Source: Hyalella azteca (lineage: Eukaryota > Arthropoda > Malacostraca > Amphipoda > Hyalellidae). Taken from it: a DNA stretch of 64,000 bases. A program made the translations under genes and the position numbers. Location: positions 1-64,000 of the forward strand of contig NW_025942240.1 of the NCBI RefSeq assembly GCF_000764305.2, written 5' to 3'. Under the pieces are notes generated by a model. It was given only the letters and a program-made list of their open reading frames with translations, was not told the origin of the DNA and did no database searches. Positions 26,596 through 39,189 of the stretch are shown piece after piece. Position 1 is the stretch's first letter. The number at the start of each line of letters is the position of its first letter.

Positions 26596-26982
26596 ACGTG
26601 GCTGACCTCGTAGCCACATCATTCACAACGCACATATTGCAGTCAGGTAACACCTCGATTCTCTTGACGCTTATTAGCCTACACGTTTCCTGAGTCTTGA
26701 CAAGCGCCGCTCATAGAGGCGCAAACTTTCATCAATAATCTTTTTAATTAGATCAGTTTGTTTTCTATGCTTCTAGTTAGCGTGACAAGATGACGGATAT
26801 GATAACTTCGGCGGAAAGTTTTTTTGAAAACAAACCTCTATAGTAAGTCATCGGATTTGAACATAAATGGATGTTGATAAACATCACAATAAATAGAAAC
26901 TAACTTACTGTCAATACTCAAGATTTCAACGCGCGTCTCTGTTGTCCAAACAATAGCAAAGGCAGCAACATAAGTAATATCA

Positions 26983-27372
26983 CCTTAAGCTATAATGACA
27001 AAAACTGTCTGCAATGTGGTTCATATATAGGTGACGAGTAATTTCTGTTACTGATTCAGCCCATTTGAATATTTTAGGTTGCAAAGCCCGCCCGCTTGCG
27101 TGAAATAGTGCTAAGGAAAATGTGAAAATTTTTGGAGATGCGAGTAAATTAAATTATGAAAGTTTGGAAATTAAATACCTTAAGCTATAATGACAAAAAC
27201 TGTCTGCAATGTGGTTCATATATAGGTGACGAGTAATTTCTGTTACTGATTCAGCCCATTTGAATATTTTAGGTTGCAAAGCCCGCCCGCTTGCGTGAAA
27301 TAGTGCTAAGGAAAATGTGAAAATTTTTGGAGATGCGAGTAAATTAAATTATGAAAGTTTGGAAATTAAATA
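26983..27372. repeat. perfect 195-bp tandem duplication
   Basis: Copies 26983-27177 and 27178-27372 are identical as far as I can read, starting CCTTAAGCTATAATGACAAA. A third, truncated start (CCTTAAAC) follows. Absence of differences means a very recent event or an assembly artefact. No ORF or RNA gene is recognised inside. Confidence 0.93.
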
Positions 27373-29393
27373 CCTTAAACGAAAATTCGGCATTCTTAAT
27401 ATTGTAAAATTCATGTTTGATACCAGTTAGCGTCACACTTCAGATTCTCTCAACGCAAAAAATGCAAAAACTATTCAAATTTTGCGGTAATCCTAATAAA
27501 ATCCTTTTTTCTAATTTCAGAAACAAGAAAATGACAGCATATTTCGATACATAAAGATCATTTTGGACAAGGCAGAACAGCCCGCCCTAATTAAGAACTG
27601 TATTGCATTTTTATTACAACTGTAATAAAAATTTGATCATGACGGAAACTGAAGTTTTGTGAGGCAATGTCGTGAAACAGAACTCTGAGCTTTACGGCTT
27701 CAGACCAAAACAAGTCGCATGTTTTGTTCAAAAGTCCGACGCTCAAGGATGTCCTGTTGATGAAGTCTCGCAAACTTTAAAGAAACTTTGTAGTGGCAGG
27801 AACTGTAAACAGGAAATCAATTCTGTGACAAGCTTCGGGAATGCGGCGGCTGGCATACTGGGCATGCATAATTACGATCAACAAATATTTCATTTCACGA
27901 GTCGCTGTTCTTATAAAAAATTTAGAAGTTGATCTGCTATGTCACTTGTTGCACTTTGACATCATTAAACTGAACGTGAGAAAAATGAGATCTTTGTGGT
28001 GTAGCCTTCGGGAGTTAGAAAATTGGAATCTTCATTTTGAATTCATGAAATGGTAGACAAGTCGGTAGAGATTTATATCAAAATTATAGTAGGGAAGTAT
28101 ACAAGATTTCGATTTCTCCCATTTAAATGTTCCTGCTGAGGATAAATCCGGATTATATTTGTATTGAAGAAAACCAATAATAATCTAATTCAAAATTCAA
28201 ATAGTGTGTAGAAATTTGTATTCAAAAGGTTTTATATCCTCCAGTAGAAAAATACAATTCAATTTCATGCGCTCCAATCAAATCTTATAACATTTGGTAG
28301 TATTCAAAACCATAGCGTAAAATTATTAACAGCTATTGACATAAGATAAATTCATCTATTCTGCCAGTATACATTGAATTTCAAGGTTAATTGATTTATA
28401 ATCGTAATTCCCGGGCTTGATTAATTAAAATTTATTTTTCACCTTTGTATAAGAGAAATATTTTTCGTATGCTGAAATCCTTACAGATGGTCAGTCGGGA
28501 GATTGAGATCATTATGTCCTAAAAATTAATGCCAAAATGCAATCTAAAAGACAGCTTGCAGATTTAAAAAGGGCTCATTTCTTTGGGGCTCAATCACAAT
28601 TTTTTGTAATTTATCCAGAGCAAAATTTTTGGTTGACGGATACCGAGTGCTTATAAAATGCTGTAATTGAATTGGGGTATTTGAACGTTAACAAAACAAT
28701 TCATGTTCAAATCAAGTAGTAATCACTGCAATCATGCACAGGTTCTCGCATTACATTACACGGGAGCGAGCCCGAAGTGCAAAAAGTAAACCTTGCAGAA
28801 AAGAACAGACTTGGCTGCAATATATACTGAAAGCTAGGGACGCGATAGGTTCGCGACAACACACTGCAGCCAAAGCTGTTCCGGTTACCAAGCGAATAAA
28901 TATTGTCTAGAGCTTCCATTAAGCCAAATAAGGGGCGATAAGACCAGAATTTCTCGAGCTTCGATTTAGAGTAATCTTCACAGGCTTTTATTGAACCAGA
29001 GTGCTTCTTTTAAGAAGATTCTGGCGCAGTGACTCAAGGGAACGCATTATAATCACAATTTCTAAGTGCACTTAAAAGACAGCGAGTCTAAAATAATCGT
29101 TTTTTCCACTACCTTTAGCAGCGTGAAGAAAGTATACTCTTTTCAGAATATTACTTTAGCAAGGGAACTTGTATTTGTACCTACATTTTTTAATAATGAG
29201 ACCTCCGCATTATCCTTCTAAATTTTATCGACAGTATCACATTTTAACAAATAATTTTGCTTTTGAGTAAACAGAAGTCTTGAAAAATCAGGAAAAATAT
29301 AATTGATTGTCGATATTAGGTATTAAGAGTATAAAAAATAATAGCACCTGCTTATATATGAGTGAACATAAATATAAGAGTATATTACACGCA
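27373..29393. other. sequence downstream of the Fat-like stop
   Basis: AT-rich. On the minus strand this lies 3' of the stop codon at 29394 and would include the 3' UTR. An AATAAA signal is present at 28992-28987 on the minus strand. The short plus-strand open frames at 27672-28056 are unsupported. Confidence 0.4.
28987..28992 (-). promoter_or_regulatory. possible polyadenylation signal AATAAA
   Basis: On the minus strand AATAAA lies about 400 bases after the Fat-like stop codon. The hexamer is common by chance in AT-rich DNA, so this is only the nearest plausible site I noticed. Confidence 0.25.
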
Positions 29394-29664
29394 CTAAACT
29401 CTTGACACCATTTCCGGCTTGAAAGTTTCACCAGCATCCTCGCTGTGCCCTAGTTCTCGAGGCTGCCACTCCTCTCCTCTGCCCTCACTGATGTCCACCT
29501 TAGCGGAAGAGCCGCTAACGGAACTCACAAATCGAGGCAAACTTCCAAACTTATTTGCTTTATCTTTGCTGGCGAGCTTCATGGGACACAGCGTCTGGGA
29601 GTCGTAAGCGACCACCCCGCCAGGCTGCGGCGAGCTGCCGCCACTTGGTGATGCACGATCGCGT
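29394..29664 (-). CDS. kug: Fat-like cadherin, probable last coding exon
   Basis: The candidate acceptor GTTTCCTCTCAG is followed by an open frame of 90 codons to a TAG stop at 29396-29394. The peptide is Ser/Gly/Pro-rich with acidic and basic patches (SPSGGSSPQPGG, KLASKDKANKFGSLPRF), as expected of a flexible cytoplasmic tail. It ends VSRV, which fits the class I PDZ-ligand pattern S/T-x-V. The frame needs two bases from the previous exon, yet the nearest upstream exon found (32439-32200) leaves one. At least one small exon between them is therefore missing, or one boundary is wrong. Assignment rests on strand, position and composition, not on a recognised domain. Confidence 0.55.
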
Positions 29665-31160
29665 CTGAGAGGAAACCAATGACACAAAAATTTATGGCAT
29701 CGTCAATTTTGAGTAGGAAAATACAAATTTTGTTCTAAATTATGGTCCTATGATTGCCTTAAATTTTGCATTAAGCCAAAGAGGAATTCATTGTTCATCG
29801 TTTTCGGCTTCGTATGTATAGTTCGCAGTAAGATGCAAATGTGGGTAAGGCGTATGAAAATGAAAACTAGATAATGCTGAATGCATTTGAGGTCATGTCA
29901 TGTGCTATTTTTAAACAATTAATTCGATGAGTAGGAGCTCCTGCAATTTTTCTTTGTTTCAGGGATTGCCAAGCACGCAGTTCAATTTTTTTTGGTTCGC
30001 GGGAAAATCAAAATATGAAGATTTTTATTGCATTTCTAGGTTGTGATTCAGAAACAATTTACGTTCGATTAAAATACTAGTATAAAAATAAATAAAAAAG
30101 AGGACATCGACCTCTGCATAGTTCATCTCATAAGTGAAATGCGAGAGCAAACACTAAAAATTTGCTATGCTCTTGCAAGTTGAGAAAATTAGATGAAGTT
30201 TTGCTTTGGTTCACAAAACAGACAGTAATTCTTCTCATGTTCTTATGACTTAACAAGTCACTGAAGCACCGGCCTTAAAACACGGCTCAAGAACAAACAC
30301 TTCATAAACTTACCGACTGCTTTAAAATGCACACTGAAAGGAAGTGCATATTCCCATGGAGGAATGCGGTTTAGTTGGAAAGATTCGAGTAAAACATGAA
30401 TGGGAATAAAGAAGTGGAGCAGAACTCAAATGATAGGTTTTTTTTCTTGCGATTCTTGCGCTTCAAAACGAGTCTTAAGATTCTATATCAGCAGCAGAAA
30501 TAAATGAAATTAGTAAAACTGACTATTTTGTTATACTGATTTCTGGACTTTTTAGACTTCAAAGGAAACCATTCCATAATTTGAATTACTAAATTTAATT
30601 TCGGTTGATCTTACATGATAAAAATGTTATCGCTTCGTTAATTAAGATTTTGACGTCGTAAAATATTCGTCGAAATTCTCAACTAACTAACTAACTAACT
30701 AAGGGAATAAGAAAGTGGAGTAAAACTCAAATGGTAGTTTTTTGTGATTATTGAGCTGCAAAGGATTCTTAAGATTCTATATCAGCAGCAGAAATAAGTG
30801 AAATTAGTGAATTTGTTGACTTTTTGTACTGATTTATAAAATTGTTAAACTTTAAATGAAACTAGTCCATATTTTTATAACTAAATAAAATTTCCGTTTT
30901 GATAACTAAATATTATCGGTTCGTTGATTTACATCTTTACGTCATCAAAAAATCGTCGAAATTCTCAACCAGCCGTTAAAAAAATTAATTCTCTCAAGAG
31001 GATCTCCTCAATCTTGTTGCATTCCTATAATCAATAACTGTGATTGCTAGCGTCCTGGAAAACATAAATTTTCCAATCAAATGACAGATTGCTCAAGATG
31101 GATATAGAATGCATGACAAAGATAGTGTATTAAGATCCTTCCGCCAAGTCACCCTTTGGA
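29665..31160. other. intron of the Fat-like gene, includes a ~295-bp diverged tandem duplication
   Basis: On the transcript strand this is intron. It holds a diverged direct duplication (about 30410-30706 and 30707-31000) sharing GATTCTATATCAGCAGCAGA and CGTCGAAATTCTCAAC. An (ACTA)n microsatellite at 30679-30701 lies at the junction. No extra coding exon is evident. Confidence 0.6.
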
Positions 31161-31600
31161 GTTCAGTTCTATGAGGTTAACCAGATCTCACCCGATGGAC
31201 AAGCTGACAAATATAACGTTAATCAGTCTCACGTACCCATGCAATGGACAAGCTCAAAAATAAGACGTTTATTAGGTCTCTCCCGATGGACAAGCTGACA
31301 AATAAGACGTAATCAGTCTCACCCAATGAACAAGCTGACAAATAAGACGTTAATCAGTCTCACCCGATGGATAAGCTGATGAATAAGACGGTAAGCAGTC
31401 TCACCCGATGGATACGCTAACAAATAAGACGTCAATCAGGTCTCATCCGATGGACAAGCTGAGAAGTAAGACGTTAATCAGGTCTCATCCGATGGACAAG
31501 CTGAGAAGTAAGACGTTAATCAGGTCTCATCCGATGGACAAGCTGACAAATAAGACGTTAATCAGGTCTCACCCGATGGTCAAGCTGACGAATGTAGATG
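31161..31600. repeat. minisatellite, ~10 copies of 41-42 bp
   Basis: Units such as CCGATGGACAAGCTGACAAA followed by TAAGACGTTAATCAGGTCTCA. The last four or five units are exact 42-mers and nearly identical, giving an open plus-strand frame of 14-residue repeats (MDKLRSKTLIRSHP). The earlier units are 41-42 bp and more diverged. It lies inside the Fat-like intron, so I read it as a non-coding satellite with an incidental open frame. Confidence 0.95.
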
Positions 31601-32199
31601 ATGGAGGTCCAGTGGCTGACACATGAGTCATGAGGTCGCTGACTGGCACCAGGTCAGGCGGGTTGGTCATGTGACCGGTCCTCTCCAGACGGTACGTCTC
31701 ATTTCGCTTCGGCGTGTTACAGTCTGCAGGGTGACATTAAACATACAAGTCAGTTCACGGAGCACGGACTCATACGGTGAAATAGACGTGAACATGAACA
31801 TTCGGTTACGGAGGTCATGGTAAAATAATAAAAAGTCGGAGATTTTGCATGTACCCATCAATGCTGGTATGCAAATCAAAAGGAGGGGCATATTCGGTAG
31901 CACGAAAATGCACGCATTAAATAAACATGGTAATCAACTGACAAATTGTATTTGGTGTCTGACTTCACTCTTTGGTTTCCAAAGGCAATCCTTAATTAAA
32001 CGACTCTGTTGGTACGGCTAGCTGGATCCAAATTAAACTTCAAGAAAACATCAGGAAATAGAGTCAAACTTTTAGCTCAACACCTGGACTCAAGCTCTCC
32101 ACTTCTGTTTTAGATGGCAAAGTCTCGCGTACAGTGTCGCCGACTGCTCTAGTTGGCTGTTAACTGCGCGAACGCTCGAGAAGTATACGCAGTTCTCAC
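31601..32199. other. intron of the Fat-like gene
   Basis: GC content rises at 31600-31760 with no clear exon. The missing small exon predicted by the phase mismatch may lie in the interval 29665-32199, but I cannot place it. Confidence 0.35.
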
Positions 32200-32439
32200 C
32201 TGCCAGCGCCTGACTTGGAGGTTGACGCTCGAAAGTTGCCAGCGTTGCGTTGTTCCTGGCATTAGCATTGGCAGCTGTGATGTCATCGGAGAAGCTCGAG
32301 GAGAATTGCATCGTAGCGCCACCGTTGACGCTGTTTGCTACAACTTGTAGAACTTGCGATGTCTGATATTGTGAGGTGGCGGGGGGCTGAGGCGGGACTG
32401 TGGCTCCCGACGAAGCCGGCGTCGCCGTTTGCCAAACAT
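32200..32439 (-). CDS. kug: Fat-like cadherin, cytoplasmic exon
   Basis: An 80-codon exon of 240 nt, phase 1 to phase 1. The acceptor is TTTGTGTTATCAG at 32440 and the donor is GCAG|GTGAGA at 32199. The peptide starts D(V)WQTATPASSGATVPPQPP and continues with Gln/Ser/Asn/Ala-rich sequence, including TSQYQTSQVLQVV and SSFSDDITAANANARNN. It is low-complexity and hydrophilic with no signal or membrane segment, which fits a cytoplasmic tail. Its phase matches the exon at 34797-34711 exactly. Assignment to the Fat-like gene is inferred from strand, phase and order, since tails of this family are poorly conserved. Confidence 0.65.
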
Positions 32440-33778
32440 CTGATAACACAAATACGACATCACTTAAGTTGGAGTTAGTGAAGATATTAAAGCAGATGAC
32501 GTTCATTTCGCCTGTGATATTTAGAATATCGTAGCATTATAGGATATTGCAGCGAGATATAAACATTGAACAATGCTTGCATGGAACATGCGTCCAATCA
32601 TTTTTCCTTTAATTTTCCCATCATTTTCTTATATTTTTTCCATCGTTTTGCCATCATTTTTTCCATAAATTTTCAGCATTTTCCTACCATTTTCTCATAA
32701 TTTTCCCACCATTTTCCATTCATTTTCCATTCACTAAAAGTGATTAGAATTTCAATACTTGGGCTAATGATGGGATAGTTATGATTACAAAAGTTAATCG
32801 TAAAGTAGAAATAACTGCGATATAAAATTTTTTATAATATCTTGATCCGCAGTGAATTGCTTCAAATGTGGCGACAGATAAGACCCAAAATAACAAAGAG
32901 CTTAAATATTTAAACTTGAACAGCTTTACAAACGGTCATTTTACGTGAATATTTTTAACTGTCGATGCAATCTGAAAATTAGTTTAAATCTATTAAACTT
33001 CAATGAATATTTATTATGATAAATAAAATTTTTTCCCTTTGATATCTTGATGGTAATTACTTTTATTAAATCGATTGAAATAGTTTATACATTTAAAATA
33101 AAATTTATAAAACGTTATGTTTATTTATGTTAAAAAAATTAAAACACAATAACTTAATTACGTTAGCGGCGTACCCGTTGCAAACGAGAAGTGAATAACT
33201 CCAAGCTTTGAAGATGAAACGCGTTGATTGATTTGCAAGTAGAATTTTTTTTTCAAACTTCTTGCCAATCATTCAAGCGCAGCTCAATGGCGACGTTATA
33301 TTTAAAAACTTCTGAAGCTTGTATCACAGCTTAAAAAAATTGCAATCACTTTTAGTGTTCGTATGCAGCTAACACAGGCCTATATCATAGTGGGTTCTGT
33401 GCGGAGTTCTGTAGTGACCTCTTTTTAGTTCGCAATGTAACTGAAGTCAAAGGGCTGAAAAAATACGCTCTCATTTGGGACTTGCATTTTCATAACAAAG
33501 TCATTAGCTGGATCAAACAGCAATAAAAGTCGACTTGAAATTAAAACTATATTTTTACCCGCTGTTACAGCACAAAATCTAGTAAATCATGTCGTGAGTC
33601 CATTGAATAACAAAAATCGGTGTAAAATGCGGGAAATTCAAAGATAAATTAAACGAGAAAAAATTTTATTTCCTAAATAGGGGTAAAAAAACGTACAGAA
33701 CGTTTGATGCATAGGTGCCAGGTATAAGAAACATATAGGAGTGGTACATAGAACAGAACTTTGCCTTATACTGATGAT
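32440..33778. other. intron of the Fat-like gene with an ATTTTCC-rich tract
   Basis: 32595-32745 is a degenerate ~12-bp repeat of the type CATTTTCCCAT/CATTTTCTTA. The rest is AT-rich and empty of recognisable features. Confidence 0.55.
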
Positions 33779-33880
33779 CGCGGTTTCGGCGTTTATTAGG
33801 TCGTAGGCCTGTCGCCGATTCTTAACATCGCATAATATTCACAGCTTGTTGCGGTCTCGAACACGCAACTCACTGCTCCA
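33779..33880 (-). repeat. tRNA-derived SINE, truncated copy
   Basis: Reverse complement of the 3' half of the SINE at 42466-42719. It shares GAGTTCGAGACCGC-type B-box sequence (here GTGTTCGAGACCGC), then GATGTTAAGAATCGGCGACA and GGCCTACG(A)CCTAATAAACGC. The 5' tRNA unit is missing, as in a 5'-truncated retroposon. Confidence 0.8.
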
Positions 33881-34710
33881 ATTTAGGTTTCACAATATGA
33901 AATGTGCGCCCGAAATTTAACAGTGAAGGACTTTTCTTCGAAATAAAGCAGGATATATCGTTCGACGAACATGCATGATGACACTAAGTAAATTATTTTT
34001 AAATGCCACCCAACGATGATGGTTGTTGATTAAGGTACCGTTTTACATAGCCGTCGTTTTGAAATGATTAGCGTTTGCAAGCGTCAGCAATGCTTTAATG
34101 TAACAACGAAAACTATAAGAAAACTACGCGAAAGTAATACTTAAAAAAATGAGAAATCCGGTGCTTGAGTTTCACTTGTGCATGGGATTTCAAGGATTAC
34201 TCAGACAGAATAATTTGCAGTAAATTTTCTATTTAAATTTCTATATGCAAATTATTCATGATTACGCGTATTGCTAGTATATTAGGACCCTGTATATTGC
34301 TTCACTCGTCATCCGTTAAGGAGCACTGGTTCATTTTTACTAGACTTTCTTCAAGTCAAATCGGCTCGACGAATCAAAGCATCAGGAAAAGACACAAAAT
34401 AGATCTTAAATGATTAAATGAGTTTAATAAATGATAAATGACGCCACTGAATTTTGAGCAGCGCACGGCATGCAAAATAATTTAAAAGTTTCAGTTCATT
34501 TAAGATGAGGTCACCATAAAGAATGGGAACGCCCTTTCTATGGAGTAAAGAGACGAGTTCCTTGAACGCGGTAATTAGTTATTACTTATTTTTGAGCGAA
34601 GATTACTTCATATAGGTGATTCGACGTTCACTGTGAATGAACAATTGCCTTGGAATTATTATCTGTAAAATATTATTTAGGAAGAATCATTAATCTAAAT
34701 TGCAACTAAC
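33881..34710. other. intron of the Fat-like gene
   Basis: AT-rich with no recognised element or exon. Confidence 0.45.
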
Positions 34711-34797
34711 CCTCGTCGGATGCGGCAAAACTCGGGGGCGGCAGCACAGTAGCGAGGGCTGCTGAAGCCTCGCCCTCACACTTGGGCGAGGAGACGT
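34711..34797 (-). CDS. kug: Fat-like cadherin, small cytoplasmic exon
   Basis: An 87-nt exon (29 codons), phase 1 to phase 1. It has a good acceptor, TTTCCCTCGCCCCACCAG, and a donor GAGG|GTTAGT. With the G left by the upstream exon it reads DVSSPKCEGEASAALATVL and then PPPSFAASDEG. It is GC-rich against an AT-rich background, which supports it being a true exon. Its phase joins the exon ending at 52122 on one side and the exon starting at 32439 on the other. No domain is recognised. It sits where a Fat-like tail is expected. Confidence 0.65.
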
Positions 34798-34865
34798 CTG
34801 GTGGGGCGAGGGAAAGCATAGCAGTGTTAGGGCACTAGTTATGGCTTACTATGAGGAATTAGATC

Positions 34866-34997
34866 AGTACTCACTGAAGTGAGTAACAGAGGGCGCATTT
34901 TCTCGTCCGTCCATCCATCCGTCCGTGAAGTCACGGACGGATGGACGGACGGATGGACATGACGAGAACAATAGCGCCTTTTTCCATAAATGAAAAA
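34866..34997 (-). repeat. CCGT-core foldback element, copy 4
   Basis: Minus-strand copy with CAGTACTCACTGAAGTGAGT at one end and CATAAATGAAAAAAT at the other. The central CGTCCGTGAAGTCACGGACG forms an inverted repeat. It directly abuts copy 5, making a head-to-tail dimer. Confidence 0.85.
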
Positions 34998-35148
34998 ATA
35001 TAACTCAGAACTCACTGCAGTGAGTGACAGTGAGCGCATTTTCTCGTCGACGAAAACGTGAAGTCACGGACGGACAGATGGACGGAAGGATGGACGGACA
35101 TGGCGAGCACAATAGCGCATTTTTTCCATAAATGAGAAAATGCCATAA
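34998..35148 (-). repeat. CCGT-core foldback element, copy 5
   Basis: Same family and orientation as copy 4, with CACTGCAGTGAGTGACAGTG, CGTCGACGAAAACGTGAAGT, a GGAC/GGAT core and CATAAATGAGAAAATG. Copies 4 and 5 differ in the core, so the dimer is not a very recent tandem duplication. Confidence 0.85.
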
Positions 35149-38100
35149 AAACGTGCTCAAAATGGGTGAACTCTTGCCTAAATACTGTTGAACTTCTTGC
35201 CGTATGTGGGTCAACTTGACCCAGTTTGGGCCGGTAATTGGGTGTATCAGTGCTACTGACGCAAATTGTGTCACCATTTGGACAGTGCCACCCATTTATT
35301 TTTTTTGAACGCCTGATGAATACCGTGCTTAAAGATCTCAAACGTTTTAGTGTTACGGAAGAAAAAACATCCTGATTATTGTACTAGTTTATGTTCCAAA
35401 AGAAAGCACGGATTAATAAAGACGGTCTCAACGCGTCAGGAATTTGTTAAAAAGCCAAAATAAGCCAAATGACGGTAGAAACTCACAACATACTGATTAG
35501 GCAGATCTTTATAAAATTTCAGTTTTTTTCACAATTTAATGTGCTAATTTAGAGAATATTCGAGCGCCCTCGTCGATTCGAGTGCAGTGTAGCCTCGATA
35601 AAACGAGGTAATGTACTCCTTAATTTTGAAGACATGTGAAATTAGGGACTTGATTTATATTTTTAGTCTGCATAATAACTTATCACAATCAAATTTTATT
35701 GTAATAATAATCTCAATAGATGATGTTTTCAGTGCGTCGTGCTCGCATGCAGAGAGTTCATTACTGTTCATAATAATTGTTGGGATTAGATTAGGTAACC
35801 TAAGATAGATAACATATAGACTTTGCGCCTTTACGTTCCCCATAATCTTTACCAGAAGCCTTCGTTCTCTTTGCTTCGTTTAACTTTAGCGATCAATTTC
35901 CATGAAAAGAAAAATACATTGGAAAAAATTCATTGGCAAAAATGTAACTTTATTTATTGGAAAAAATTTGACAGGCAACATATATGCCTACCTGGTAATA
36001 GCGCAGCCTGATATTCAAAGGTGAGATATTTCTCCTACTAGACGGATGAGCTTCATACATCAATAAAATCACCATTTTGAAAGACATCACAAATGACAGG
36101 CGATATATATGTACACCTGTTCATAGCGCAGCTTGGAATTAAAGGCGAAATATTTGACCAACTGGACGAATGACACACCATTTTTGAAAGACATCACATT
36201 TTGAAAGACATCACTATAATGTACCGCCACGCGCTGAAGGGTTAAGCGTCCCGTCGAGTCCACTGGTGCGCTGGGACATGCACTCAGACGTGCTCGCTTA
36301 CGAGATGCAGACTCAGTACTATTAGAGTATATTTTGCCCTGGCTTTTAGGACGGAGTCAGTTGAGCAAGGATCGGCCATCGTTAAAGCTACTCAGACGTT
36401 ATCTTATGAGTCGTAACACGAGAATAACTGAACTGTGTCCTGAATCCTTTATTGAAACTGTTCAGCTTTTAAAAATAATAAAGGTTTTGTTAAAGTAAGG
36501 ATGTCTTTATTCACCCCGACACTAGCTACAGGCCATACCTCAGTAGGTTATAATTAAGGTAACTTGACTCAAGCGTGACCGAAAAAAGTAGTAACCTGAC
36601 TGGTCGAAACAAAAAAAAATGAAAAAAAAAAAAACAATTTTTGATCTTATATTCTCATATATTTGACAGTATTTTTACGTATGTTTCACAAAAAATTATA
36701 CTTTTAAGAATTAATTATGGTTTATATCAGCGACTTGAAAGTCAAATCGATATAATTTAAAACATCTCAAATTGACTGTATATTTTAATTCTGATAATTA
36801 GGAAGAACATCAACCCTAAATTCTTCATTGTTACTTGTGAAAAGCACTAAGGTTAGCTGGTAGTCAATTTGAATCGAAACCAACGTATAAAGTTTAGTAA
36901 ACTTTTGCAACGAACTGCCTTGTAAACTTTTTTAACGAACTGACGAGATGTATTCCAGATACCGTGCATACCAACGTTATGCGAAACACATGAAACGGAG
37001 CGACTGCTGCATATGCTCATCACAGTGAACTATAGCTTAGGGTCGCGATGGTGATTTGAAATTCAATGAGTTAGTCGAGTGGAAGCGATTCAAAGTGAAA
37101 TGCTCTGAGTCTATATCAATGCTTAGATTCAGAGAGAATTATGAAAATTTCAAGCGAGGTGATTTTTTTTTCTTAGCTGTGAAGTCGAATTAATGTTGAT
37201 GACTTTTGGACTTAGGAGTCTAAGCCATTAAATTATTTCGTATCCCTTATCTATGCATGCAAATTATTTCTTATCCTTGTTCTAAATAAAATCGGATAAT
37301 TCTAACCACCTGTTATTTTTATCAATTTCAAAATTTAGGATAAATCAAGCTCTTATACTCCGAAGCTAGAAGAACAAGACAAGCTTTTTCATTGAGATGA
37401 CCTTGTCGCATCAAGAATGGTTCGAGTTCAATTTATACATTCCAGGTTCAGAGTCATCAGTCTCTGCCATTTGCATGCTTATCTGTCAATCATTAGGAAA
37501 CCGAGCCTGTACCTTACGTCAATAACAAGCGCTAATCGAATATTTGTGACGCAACGTTGTATATTTAGGCATTGAATAGCTAGTCAATGTTAATAAATCT
37601 CTCGACATAAAAGCATCGTATGAAACATGTATGAAACAATGGCAAGACAGCTATGCATTATCCGTTAGTAATACTGACAGTAATAATGAATAGCGTAAAG
37701 TATTACAGCAAGTATATAAGGTGGTTGAGGACGTCAGTATATGTGCCTACAAACAAAGCCTGCAAAGTTCGTGAAGCTGAATGTCTACAAAATATAGCTC
37801 AGTATTATTCTCGTAGCTGACAAAATTTATTTCCTTGCATCAGACAGCAAGATCTGCTTTGCCTTATGCATGCCTGCGGGACGACGTGACGAGATGGCTC
37901 AGGGGAGCAAGCTTTGACGAAAAGAATTCTACATATCAGAGGGCGAGACCTGCCCTCGAGCCTCTTGTTTCTGCAGGAGAACGAGCACTGAAATGTCCGA
38001 AATATGTAAATATGTAAACGATGATGTATTTGAATAGTTCGGCATCTAGAATCATTATGCTCATGGGGAAAAATTATAATTCGGTCATTTAGAAAATTTT

Positions 38101-39189
38101 ACAAAAATGAAGTGCCTTTGTGTGCAATGACTCATAGTTTGCAATGGTGACGTTGTTTTAGTTTGATTTAAATTTTTGCCGTTCTCGATGATTGCCCTTA
38201 CATGTGAAATAATCCTTTTTATCGTACACGAAAATGTTTAGTACACTTTTCAAGAGGTCATGCGTACATTGGAGGAAGTGGATATAAATTTGTTTCAGAA
38301 ATTGTTAGTGTCAATTATTATTATGAAAAGACAAGAGCGAAGCAGAATAGCCTCATTTCATATAAACTTAAAACATGATGTTTGAAGGAATTTATTTACA
38401 TGAAATATTCCATTTTTGAGAAAATTCAATTTTTCTTTCCAACCTAGGATAAAAATGTAATCTATTCAGAAATTTAAATCATAAAATTTTGAAGGATACA
38501 ACCATTTATAAATAAGTAAAAACCGAAAAATAGTTATATTCGGAGCTCAACGTAATTGAGTTGTCAAAAGAAATCGAAATGTCAGATAACACATGTGAGC
38601 AATTCGCCTGAACAAATTTAAAACTGACATCAGCGGAAAAAACTTTAGCGTTCAAAGATCATCATTCCGAGTCCACAGAAATGTTAGTTCATTAAAGGCC
38701 AGATGATTACTTCGTAAAAAAATATTAACGTATTGGAATTATTGCGAATTTCCATAGCCGACACTTCAAAGACTACTGCCGCAATTTTGACGATATTCGA
38801 ACACGGTGTCATCAAGACTTCTAATGACACTTAAATTAATCTTCGGACAAGATTTCTCCCTGCTTGCCCGTAATTAGATGGATAGAGAACAAAAATGAAT
38901 ATTTTTCCGTTATGCATATTTATGATAATGAACGCCATAGCCTTTGTTTCGCTACTGTATCGCAGTAGCATAAACTGAAAAACTAACTTTTTCGTGAATG
39001 GAAAGGACCAAATAATTATCAACCAAGTATTACAGTATTTCATTCAAAAATAAAATAAATAATTATTCATGTGCAATCTTTCTTACAGATAGTGAAACTG
39101 ATTGGGAACTTGAAACGCTCTTCGCACTCGAATAAACAACCTTACATTTGAGAGTACATCGGCCCTACCCTCTGATCTCTGCCCTACAG
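35149..39189. other. intron of the Fat-like gene, repeat-poor
   Basis: AT-rich. A diverged ~125-bp direct duplication lies at about 35965-36210, sharing ATAGCGCAGC and TTTTGAAAGACATCAC. A poly-A-rich patch is at 36610-36640 and a GC-richer patch at 36225-36310. No exon is supported. Confidence 0.45.

Noticed and set aside
31408..31626. Plus-strand peptide of MDKLRSKTLIRSHP repeats as a real repeat protein
   Set aside because: Arises from the 42-bp minisatellite within an intron, and the earlier units do not keep the frame.
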